26,488 nt of DNA, from contig CAJUPZ010000027.1 of assembly GCA_910588065.1 (NCBI GenBank), forward strand, positions 1-26,488. The letters run 5' to 3'. Each line of letters opens with the position of its first letter. The stretch's first letter is position 1. The notes beneath the pieces are model-generated. The model was not told the origin of the DNA. It saw only the letters and a list, made by a program, of their open reading frames with translations, and did no database searches. Made by a program: the position numbers and the translations under genes. The DNA is from an uncultured Muribaculaceae bacterium (GTDB lineage: Bacteria > Bacteroidota > Bacteroidia > Bacteroidales > Muribaculaceae). Shown one piece after another: positions 15,866 through 22,253 of the stretch.

Positions 15866-18417
15866 ACAGATACAGTTTTTTCATACTTTGCCTGTTTCTC
15901 GGACTGCTGTCGGCATCGGCGGCAGTCCCGGAAACGGCTTCCGGTACAATCGTTGACGTAGAAAATGGCCAGCCAATAGTTGGTGTGGTTGTGCAAGCTC
16001 TGAATAAGCAAGGGAAAGCCACCGCGTTTGCTTCTTCTAATGCGGATGGAATATTCAAAATCAAAATATCGGCTTCAACTGATTCAATTTCATTCCGCTG
16101 TATGGGATATGAGTCATTGAAACTACCCGGAAATTATGATTTTGCCAATGGTGTTGAGATGAGGCCAAAGGCAACGCAGTTGAAAGACGTGATTGTGCGG
16201 GCTCCCGACATCTACGCAAAGGGGGACACACTGGTATTCAATGTGTCGCGCTATGCAAACGCTTCCGACAATGCCATAATTGATGTAATCAAGCGGTTGC
16301 CGGGCATTAAGGTCGAGGAAGACGGAACAATCAAGTATCAGGGGAAGCCAATCAATAAATTCTATATCGACGGCGATGATTTCCTTGGAGGTCAGTATGG
16401 GCTCGCCACCAACAATATCTCCCACAAGGATGTGAAGTCGGTGGAGGTGATGGAAAATCACCAGCCTGTAAAGGCTCTCGAAGGTATTGAGTTTCCAGAA
16501 GAGGCAGGTATCAATATCAAGCTCAATGAAGGAGCGAAAGGGAGATTTGTTGGCGTGGCCAAGGCCGGAACAGGTGTGCAACCGTGGCTATACGACGGTT
16601 CTATATACGCCATGCGCATTGCCCCTAAGGTTCAGAATATCATGACACTTCGCGGTGGCAATACAGGCTGGAACCCTGCCGAGCAGATTACAGAGCACGA
16701 TTTCAGCGATATGTCGTTTACGGGCTATTCAGAGTCATTGTGGCCGGAGTACATAGCCGCTGATATTGTCAACGCGCCACTTAACGAGAAGCGTACACGC
16801 GACAATCTTTCGTGGCTCGCCAATTCAATCACGGGGTGGAAACATGGAGACACCTCTATGCGTATAAAACTGAATTATGTGGGTGACAGGCTCGACTACA
16901 ATTCGGGATTACAGACGGATTATTTCAGCCAGTCAATTCCTGAGTTTGTTCAAAACAATAGCATGCGCACGCAGAGCCATGATGTTTCGGCTCAATTCAA
17001 CATGCAGATTAACAAGCGCGGTTATTTCCTGAAGGATAAATTCACGGTTGAAGGTGTATGGGAAAATTCGTGCTCTGCCATAACCGGGTCTTTTGACATT
17101 GACCAGCGTATCAGACGCCGAAATCTCTCGGCCAATAATGACCTCAAACTGGTGAAGCGCAATGACAAGAAACTTTTTGAGTTGACATCGCGAAATTCGT
17201 TATCATATCGTCCCGACAGACTGTTTGTGATTGGAGCAGAGAATGCGACACAAAACGTTGGTACTACTGATTTCCGTAGCACAACCGAAACACGCTGGGG
17301 CAAGTTGGGGCGTTTCTGGAAATTCTATATCAACGGTGGTATCGATTTGAATTATCATCGTCTGAATCTTTTCCTGATAGGAATGGGCGATTTCGACAAT
17401 TCTCAATATTTCAACACATTCCTGTCAAATCTTTATGCCACTCCGCAGCTCGATTACGAGCGCAATGGCTGGCTCCTGTCAACCAAGATACAGGCGAAAT
17501 GGCTCCACCACAGTGTCAATGGTCAGAATGATTATATAAATCTCTTTCCAAGAGTTTATATACGCAAGAAAACATCGGCAAAAAGTGAGATTTCCGCCAC
17601 TTTTTCATATCAGTTCAGCTCTCCCCAGGCTTATATGAACATCAGTGTACCTGTGATGTCAGACTACCGCAATATTTTTATCGCCAATGAGATTGACCGA
17701 TATTCGCAAAATGTTGTCGCATCGGCAAGCTATAAATACCGAAATCCTCTGACTTCTTTCTTTGCCAATGCCTCGCTGACATATAATTACAGCCGCAGCT
17801 CTTTTATGTCAAACCAACTGTTTATTGATGACTTCATTGTGTCAACATACGCCGACCGGCTTTCCGGAAGTCATTTCTGGAGCGTAAGCGGCGGTTTAAG
17901 CAAAGGACTCGGCCATAGCCGCATGGTAATAGGCATGGATGTGAATGCCTCTACGAGCTCAGCATCTTCAATGCGCGACAACGTTGTGGAAGATTACAAC
18001 CAGCAGACCCTTAGCTTAAAACCATATTTCAAGGGAAGTATTTGCAAGTGGCTTTCTGTTAACTATGACGCAAATTATGGATTCTCACGCCTAGAAATTG
18101 GGGGGATTGATAACGACACACACTCATTTAATCAGAAACTTTATGCTACAGTTATGCCGCATGACCGTTGGCAGTTTACTTTAGGAGCTGAGCACTTTCT
18201 CACCAAATTCCCGGAAGGCAATATAGAGAACCTCGTTCTTCTTGACGCATCCGCCGTTTGGCACATAAGCAGCAAAGTACGTCTTTCTCTAACCGCCAAC
18301 AATCTCCTTGACAAACGATACTATCAATATGTGACCTATGGCACACTCTCCAGCTCTGAACACTCATTCCAAATTCGTCCCCGCAACATCCTCGCCTCAA
18401 TCCAATATCGTTTTTGA
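15862..18417 (+). CDS. TonB-receptor-like outer-membrane beta-barrel with carboxypeptidase-regulatory domain
   Basis: 851 residues with a signal peptide (1-20). A CarboxypepD_reg-like beta-sandwich follows (about 25-105, SGTIVDVENGQPIVGVVV). Then comes a plug-like segment (about 110-215, containing DVIKRLPGIKVEEDGTIKY, YIDGDDFLGGQY and VEVMENHQPVKAL). The rest is a long beta-barrel ending in Tyr-Arg-Phe, as expected for barrel assembly. No SusD gene follows, so it is not a standard Sus pair; with the GLPGLI protein and adjacent two-component system it looks like a dedicated envelope import, export or sensing unit. The ligand is unknown. Confidence 0.88.
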   Translation: MNRYSFFILCLFLGLLSASAAVPETASGTIVDVENGQPIVGVVVQALNKQGKATAFASSNADGIFKIKISASTDSISFRCMGYESLKLPGNYDFANGVEMRPKATQLKDVIVRAPDIYAKGDTLVFNVSRYANASDNAIIDVIKRLPGIKVEEDGTIKYQGKPINKFYIDGDDFLGGQYGLATNNISHKDVKSVEVMENHQPVKALEGIEFPEEAGINIKLNEGAKGRFVGVAKAGTGVQPWLYDGSIYAMRIAPKVQNIMTLRGGNTGWNPAEQITEHDFSDMSFTGYSESLWPEYIAADIVNAPLNEKRTRDNLSWLANSITGWKHGDTSMRIKLNYVGDRLDYNSGLQTDYFSQSIPEFVQNNSMRTQSHDVSAQFNMQINKRGYFLKDKFTVEGVWENSCSAITGSFDIDQRIRRRNLSANNDLKLVKRNDKKLFELTSRNSLSYRPDRLFVIGAENATQNVGTTDFRSTTETRWGKLGRFWKFYINGGIDLNYHRLNLFLIGMGDFDNSQYFNTFLSNLYATPQLDYERNGWLLSTKIQAKWLHHSVNGQNDYINLFPRVYIRKKTSAKSEISATFSYQFSSPQAYMNISVPVMSDYRNIFIANEIDRYSQNVVASASYKYRNPLTSFFANASLTYNYSRSSFMSNQLFIDDFIVSTYADRLSGSHFWSVSGGLSKGLGHSRMVIGMDVNASTSSASSMRDNVVEDYNQQTLSLKPYFKGSICKWLSVNYDANYGFSRLEIGGIDNDTHSFNQKLYATVMPHDRWQFTLGAEHFLTKFPEGNIENLVLLDASAVWHISSKVRLSLTANNLLDKRYYQYVTYGTLSSSEHSFQIRPRNILASIQYRF

Positions 18418-18436
18418 CATAAATTATAATAATTTT

Positions 18437-18610
18437 ATCGTACGATTATGGTTAAGCTCTGTAAGAGTGTGAGGTTGAATGATGGTGAACGCTACTTAGA
18501 TTTGTGTTGATTATCAACAAGTTGTGGGTATGGGGGTTTAATGCACACCGCGATACTCATAATAATCAGTGCTTCAGTGACTTACAATGGGTGTGGTGAC
18601 CTTTGACTCG
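18437..18610 (+). repeat. Diverged direct repeat A1
   Basis: Shares ordered segments with 19679-19893: GTTGAATGATGGTGAA, a palindrome-containing TGTTGATTATCAACAAGTTG, and a terminal GTGGTGAC-type unit ending ACTCG. It lies immediately downstream (in minus-strand sense) of the small broken membrane-protein gene. Confidence 0.7.
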
Positions 18611-18640
18611 AGCAGGCCTCGTCGAGCTGATTATAATTTT

Positions 18641-18859
18641 TCAGTTTGAGCCAAATTTGATACCCTTTTTTACTCTACGATAATATATACAGAAGTTGTC
18701 GAAACATAGATATGTAAGTAGAGCCATACCTCCGGTTTCAAACCAAGCGTATCCTGAGGTAGGATTCATAGCTAAATTCCAACCACGGGCTATGACACAC
18801 AATATACCTACAACAAGGAGTGTACCTTAAATATTACGTTTTACTCGATTACTTACCAT
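18641..18859 (-). pseudogene. Small membrane-protein gene interrupted by one stop codon
   Basis: Reading from ATG 18859 (overlapping the end of the PH-domain gene by 11 bases), the frame gives ten codons (MVSNRVKRNI), a TAA at 18829-18827, then continues open for 61 codons to TGA at 18643-18641. The continuation is convincingly protein-like: a hydrophobic stretch (GTLLVVGILCVIARGW), then MNPTSGYAWFETGGM, a second hydrophobic stretch and a basic tail (YYRRVKKGIKF). Without the stop it would be a 72-residue two-helix membrane protein coupled to the PH gene. Re-initiation at the internal ATG (Met-Asn-Pro) would give only the C-terminal half. It could also be a sequencing error. Confidence 0.6.
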
Positions 18860-19340
18860 AATTATCTTTTCGAGGAATTCGTTTGTTTATAAATTCTACA
18901 ATTTCGTCCTTAGCATCGCATCCGAGAACGTACTTTTTTCCATCTTTCAACGTGATAAGAAAGCAATCAGAGGCTTTGCCATAGTAGGCAAAGTATTTTC
19001 CGATTGATGGTTCGTTGAACCATCCGTAATAGCCAAACCACCCACCACTTCCGCAAATGCGTCTTGATGTCATTGTCGGAGAATACAATTCGACAGATGC
19101 AATCTGACTCAATGGAATTGACTTTATTTTTAGAGGTCGATTGATGTTTAATTCGCCATCTTTGACGGAAATAGATAATGGCATATAACATAAAGCAGTA
19201 AAACAAAGGACGACAAGCGCGCCAACTACTATGTATTTTGCCAATGAATCTTTAGCTAAACAAAATGCTGCTAAAAGAACGATAAGACCTATCAAGGTCA
19301 TAATTGTGCACCAAGCGCTAAGTTTTACCTTTTTTCTCAT
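18849..19340 (-). CDS. PH-domain-like small membrane protein
   Basis: 163 residues. Two transmembrane helices (about 10-30 and 36-55) are followed by a cytosolic beta-rich domain resembling bacterial pleckstrin-homology domains: SISVKDGELNINRPLK, then PLSQIASVELY, then a Gly/Trp/Tyr-rich loop (CGSGGWFGYYGWF), then FLITLKDGKKYVLG and a C-terminal helix. PH-like membrane proteins of this size occur widely in Bacteroidota without assigned function. The gene overlaps a downstream small membrane ORF that carries a stop codon, and is preceded by a strongly structured leader with a TAACTTTG promoter box at 19605-19598. The module sits between direct repeats A1 and A2. Confidence 0.75.
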   Translation of the reverse strand: MRKKVKLSAWCTIMTLIGLIVLLAAFCLAKDSLAKYIVVGALVVLCFTALCYMPLSISVKDGELNINRPLKIKSIPLSQIASVELYSPTMTSRRICGSGGWFGYYGWFNEPSIGKYFAYYGKASDCFLITLKDGKKYVLGCDAKDEIVEFINKRIPRKDNYGK

Positions 19341-19380
19341 TCAATTTAGTTTTTATGCCATAGGCTCATTGGCAGTTGGT

Positions 19381-19594
19381 ATTCAAAGAAAACGTGAGCC
19401 AACTATGCCACGTCCCAACTTGAAGGCCCTGAGAAAGCCTGTGAGCAGATATAACAATAGTAGCCCACGCTATACGCGTGAGAACCACTATGCTATCCTT
19501 GCTCAATAGAAAGTTTCTCAGGTTTTCAAGTTGCAAGATAAGCATACCGCTTCTTATTTCCCGAAATGTCGTGGATAGACCTACGCCTATCCAC
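19381..19594 (-). ncRNA. Candidate structured RNA or long structured leader upstream of the PH-domain gene
   Basis: Starting near the expected transcription start there is an 8-bp hairpin (19571-19578 with 19587-19594). Then comes a long nested hairpin: 19525-19533 with 19416-19424 (9 bp), 19514-19522 with 19428-19436 (9 bp), 19500-19505 with 19442-19447 (6 bp), 19485-19491 with 19457-19463 (7 bp, one G-U), and 19476-19480 with 19466-19470 (5 bp, 5-base loop). A last hairpin pairs 19409-19413 with 19392-19396. A 76-codon ORF (19596-19366) crosses it, but such extensive pairing argues that the RNA matters. The long rod with internal loops recalls 6S RNA, though the extra 5' hairpin does not. 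Confidence 0.5.
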
Positions 19595-19597
19595 ATG

Positions 19598-19605
19598 CAA
19601 AGTTA
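19598..19605 (-). promoter_or_regulatory. -7 promoter box for the structured RNA / PH-domain gene
   Basis: Minus strand TAACTTTG (complement of 19598-19605) matches TAnnTTTG. It is followed by CATGTGGATAG, so the transcript would begin with the 5' hairpin. A leader of about 250 bases separates it from the PH-domain ATG at 19340. Confidence 0.6.
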
Positions 19606-19636
19606 CGATTTTTTTTGAAGATTTTAACGGTTAGAC

Positions 19637-19678
19637 GTGGTGACCAGGCTGATTTTCTGTTGAGGTCACCACATTTTT
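19637..19678 (+). terminator. Hairpin with T-run (terminator-like)
   Basis: GTGGTGACC (19637-19645) pairs perfectly with GGTCACCAC (19664-19672), followed by A and five T residues. No plus-strand gene precedes it closely. The GTGGTGAC unit also ends repeats A1 and A2, so the hairpin may belong to the repeat family rather than to a gene. Confidence 0.5.
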
Positions 19679-19893
19679 ATCGCGTGATTACGGTTAAACT
19701 CTGTTAAAGTTTGGGGGTTGGGAGACTGTGGCGTGGGGTTGAATGATGGTGAATGACTATGAATAACGCTTTAATTTATGTTGATTATCAACAAGTTGCG
19801 TATCAAGCGAAATAGACACACATTCACTATAACACGCATAACCATCAATATTTCAACTAATTACGGTGGGAGTGGTGACTTTTGTGGTGACTC
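19679..19893 (+). repeat. Diverged direct repeat A2
   Basis: Same orientation and segment order as A1 (18437-18610), with about 40 extra bases in two places. It contains the palindrome GTTGATTATCAAC and two GTGGTGACT units near 19872-19892. With A1 it brackets the PH-domain module. Confidence 0.7.
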
Positions 19894-19907
19894 GGAGGGG
19901 TGTGGAT

Positions 19908-19945
19908 AAAAAAAGACCGCTAACTCATTGAGAATTAGCGGTCTT
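19908..19945 (-). terminator. Strong Rho-independent terminator
   Basis: AAGACCGCTAA (19913-19923) pairs over 11 bp with TTAGCGGTCTT (19935-19945). On the minus strand a run of T residues follows (19912-19908). The loop-side sequence TCATTGAGAATTA recurs, inverted, in the hairpin at 20475-20512. Confidence 0.8.
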
Positions 19946-20122
19946 CTGTGGTGCCACCAGAATTGTTCTGAATATAGTATCAATTTGACTATCAGATAAT
20001 TACTGGCTATCTGAAGGAGAAAAACTCCGTTGACTACACTGTTATATTTTAGCGATTTGGGGCGTTTTGCTCCGGAAATCTAACGCCTTGGTAACATCTT
20101 CCCTTATTCTAAAAGTTCTCTG
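19908..20122 (-). ncRNA. Candidate small RNA with its own promoter and terminator
   Basis: On the minus strand the likely start is near 20122. Hairpins follow at 20061-20066/20082-20087 (GGCGTT/AACGCC), 20016-20019/20025-20028 and 19992-19998/20008-20014 (TCAGATA/TATCTGA). It ends in an 11-bp terminator stem 19913-19923/19935-19945 followed by a T-run. No ORF of useful length with a start codon was found. It may be an untranslated RNA, or the remnant or leader of a lost element gene near the ICE boundary. Confidence 0.4.
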
Positions 20123-20128
20123 TTAGTG

Positions 20129-20159
20129 CAAAATTACGAATTTATTTCCACTCCACCAA
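20129..20159 (-). promoter_or_regulatory. Promoter of the candidate small RNA
   Basis: On the minus strand, GTTG is followed by 20 bases and then TAATTTTG (complement of 20129-20136). This is close to the Bacteroidota TTTG-N19/20-TAnnTTTG consensus. Confidence 0.55.
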
Positions 20160-20526
20160 CTTTTTTAAGATTTAATAGGCTTTGCGAAAATGTATTAGCA
20201 TAGGGATTAGCATAGGGAAGACACGCAAATGGGATTTGTGTAAGATAAACTGAATGGAGCGAGATAATGTGTATCCCACGGAAACGTGGGAATAGACACA
20301 CGTTGAAATGCTCGAAAACGTGAGAGTAGATGGTTTTGAAATGCTTGAAAATGTGGTTTTGACCGTTTTGTTAATCAATTTAACAAAGTAAAACTCATCA
20401 AAAACACAAAGTGAAAAACTGATTTTGTCGGTTTTTCTGCGTAAAAAGTCCGACAAAACAGTGATGACATGGCTAACGCCCCCGGTAATTCTCAATGAAT
20501 TATCGGGGCGTTGCCGTTGGATAGCC
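20160..20526. other. Gene-free ICE-end region with short repeats and hairpins
   Basis: No convincing gene. It holds a 12-bp tandem duplication of ATTAGCATAGGG (20194-20217); a CCCACG-GAAA-CGTGGG hairpin (20275-20290); two 20-bp direct repeats at 20303-20322 and 20336-20355 (core TTGAAATGCT, two mismatches); an inverted repeat TTTTGTCGG/CCGACAAAA (20423-20431, 20450-20458); and a hairpin AACGCCCC/GGGGCGTT (20475-20482, 20505-20512) just after the HTH gene stop. Such clustered repeats suit recombinase or excisionase binding near an element end, but that is inference. Confidence 0.5.
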
Positions 20527-20823
20527 TTATCGGTAAGGCGGGTGGTAGTTCTCTTTGAGGTAGTCCTCAATTTCGGTGTCGGCATACAGGATTTTGCCTT
20601 CAAGGGAATAATAACCGAATATCCCTTTGAGGCGATAGTTGGCGAGTGTGGATTTACTAACACCAAGCCGTCGGGCAAGTTCGGAGTCCGAGAGAAAACG
20701 GTTTCCGTCAAACATGGGGCGTGAGCGTTCTGCCAGCTCTTTGGCACAGGCTTTGATTTCAGATATGATTTTGAAAACATCGCGCTGTTCCTCCTTGCTT
20801 AATATCAGATTATGTTCACTCAT
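20527..20823 (-). CDS. Excisionase-like helix-turn-helix protein
   Basis: 98 residues from ATG 20823; a longer start at 20889 would overlap deeply with the upstream gene and adds no homology. The C-terminal half is a MerR/excisionase-like HTH (SDSELARRLGVSKSTLANYRLKG, then the wing GYYSLEGKILYADTEIEDYL). The N-terminal helix is Glu/Lys rich. The start overlaps the end of the upstream HTH gene by 8 bases. Paired small HTH genes of this type are standard in Bacteroides conjugative elements, where they act as recombination directionality factors or regulators. Confidence 0.75.
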   Translation of the reverse strand: MSEHNLILSKEEQRDVFKIISEIKACAKELAERSRPMFDGNRFLSDSELARRLGVSKSTLANYRLKGIFGYYSLEGKILYADTEIEDYLKENYHPPYR

Positions 20824-21100
20824 AATCAACCTTGCAATGATAAAGCAGACGACCAATTTCTTCTGCCGGATAATAAACTTTGCCCTCAATTATCGAGTAA
20901 CCGATCTTGCCTTCCATTCGGAGTAGCATCATGCCTCGCTGTGATCGTCGCAAGATTGACTGAGCCGAAATATTGTCTATCCACTCCTGCCGTTCATTCC
21001 CTGACAAGCGTCTGATTGCTTTGCCAAGAATTGAACGGCACTCGGCAAGAGTGGCTACCATAGCGTCATAGACGCTGCGTTCAATGGTAACGTATTCCAT
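20816..21100 (-). CDS. Excisionase-like helix-turn-helix protein
   Basis: 94 residues. A helical N-terminus is followed by a degenerate HTH (SAQSILRRSQRGMMLLRMEG) and the beta-wing GYSIIEGKVYYPAEEIGRLL, the pattern of ICE-borne HTH_17 proteins. It is first in a two-gene minus-strand unit overlapping the next HTH gene by 8 bases, and divergent from the main plus-strand ICE operon across a 640-base control region. No integrase gene is present in the window. Confidence 0.7.
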   Translation of the reverse strand: MEYVTIERSVYDAMVATLAECRSILGKAIRRLSGNERQEWIDNISAQSILRRSQRGMMLLRMEGKIGYSIIEGKVYYPAEEIGRLLYHCKVDYE

Positions 21101-21738
21101 AATATAACATTGGATTTAGTGATTTTGAAATTGCCCCGAATACAGCAATGGCAATCCATATTCCGGACTATGGGTTGCCATCATCATATTTTTATGGGCC
21201 GGGGATAGCTGTGCCCGTTTGGGATATATCGGGGCTGTCGCTTTGTCCGTGTAACATTCCGACTGCGGAAAAAGATTGCTGAAAATGAGCAATTTCCCAC
21301 GGTTACACACCGATTACCCAACATTACCCAACTTGAAAAATTGTCATAAACAAACAGCCATATTCCGGTTGTTTCTATGTCAAATCCACAACGGATAAAC
21401 ATCACTCCAGCCGTTCAATCTGGTTCAGGTAGCACGCGGAACCGAACCAAAATTGACGACTGTCTGGTTCGGGTTGCAACGCGAATCGAACCAAATTAGG
21501 ACTGGTTTATCCTGCTTCACGGATTTCATTCCCACTGAAAAATATATTTCAGAAAGGCTCACCGGCTAATCGACATAAAAGCTGGTGCAGTGACTCCTGT
21601 ACCCCTACCGAAAGTAGGATAACAAGGGCTAAATCCTTAATGAAAGTTAAATAAAGTAGGAATGTTCCTGGAACGTGCCCGACACGGATTTTGATTTCTG
21701 CCGAACTTCGCAGCGTAACACTAAACCCAAGAAATAAA
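21101..21738. promoter_or_regulatory. Divergent intergenic control region with paired operator-like repeats
   Basis: Two direct repeats of about 33 bases start at 21422 and 21466 (44-base offset). Each begins GGTTC and ends CGAACCAAA, so each also contains an inverted repeat GGTTC/GAACC around a G/C-rich centre (GCACGCG or GCAACGCG). A short hairpin CTACCGAAAGTAGG lies near 21626. Near 21703 the sequence GAACTTCGCAGCGTAA resembles the -7 region at 14950 with two changes. The area probably controls one or both flanking operons. No gene was seen in it. Confidence 0.55.
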
Positions 21739-21858
21739 ATGGAAACAAAAACGCTGAAAACATCCGGCACGAAACTATCCCGTCAGATGCCCGGAATGGA
21801 CTTGAAAAAGTCCCCCGAAACAAACTCTAAGGTTGAACCTCAAAAATATCTCTCATGA
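21739..21858 (+). CDS. Small 39-residue ORF coupled to the HTH gene
   Basis: ATG at 21739 to TGA at 21856-21858. The stop overlaps the next gene's ATG (21855) by 4 bases, the same ATGA coupling used elsewhere in the window. The product (METKTLKTSGTKLSRQ start) is basic, Lys/Ser/Thr rich, and has no recognised domain. It may be a real small protein or a leader peptide that sets translation of the HTH gene. Confidence 0.5.
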   Translation: METKTLKTSGTKLSRQMPGMDLKKSPETNSKVEPQKYLS

Positions 21859-22184
21859 AGTCAGCAGAATTTACGATGGTATGCCAGATGCTTTCCGAGT
21901 TGAGAGCAGAGGTACAGGCGATAAGAACCGGTGTTGACAGCCGTATTGAGTCAGTCGCTAAAACCGTGATGGAGGCTTTTCAGGGTTTCGGCATACTTGA
22001 CCCGGATGAGGATACTTGGACTGACAAGCAGGTGCGCGCCAGATACCATGTATCACGCAAGACCCTCTACAATTACCGTATGTCGGGCAAGTTGCCTTAC
22101 ACACAGACCGGGGAGGGAACCAACTGCACTATCCGCTACCGAAAGGCGGATATAATGGAACTGTTCGCAACCCGCAACGCATAG
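21855..22184 (+). CDS. ICE helix-turn-helix protein (Xis2d-like position)
   Basis: 109 residues. The N-terminal part (1-50) is a helix likely to oligomerise. The C-terminal part (about 54-105) is an HTH with TDKQVRARYHVSRKTLYNYRM and a wing ending YRKADIMELF. Its position, first full gene upstream of a roughly 55-kDa DUF4099/DUF3945 protein and a topoisomerase III-like gene, parallels xis2d-orf3-exc of the CTnDOT excision operon. A recombination directionality or regulatory role follows from that analogy. Confidence 0.75.
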   Translation: MKSAEFTMVCQMLSELRAEVQAIRTGVDSRIESVAKTVMEAFQGFGILDPDEDTWTDKQVRARYHVSRKTLYNYRMSGKLPYTQTGEGTNCTIRYRKADIMELFATRNA

Positions 22185-22253
22185 ACAATCCATACACACA
22201 ATAATTATCGCGTCGGCAACGGCGCAAGTTTCTAACCCAAAATTCTTTTAATT

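Noticed and set aside
19381..19594. Firm assignment of the structured RNA as 6S RNA
   Set aside because: The long rod with internal loops is suggestive, but the extra 5' hairpin and the position as leader of a PH-domain gene do not fit a canonical 6S RNA, and no sequence signature could be verified.
19366..19596. 76-codon ORF (MWIGVGLSTT start) as a protein gene
   Set aside because: It coincides with a densely base-paired RNA and would start at the first bases of the transcript. RNA structure is the simpler explanation, though protein coding is not excluded.
20172..20780. 202-codon minus-strand ORF across the ICE-end repeats
   Set aside because: It runs through hairpins and repeats and overlaps the HTH gene in another frame. 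The product is Ser/Thr/Lys-rich and shows no domain.
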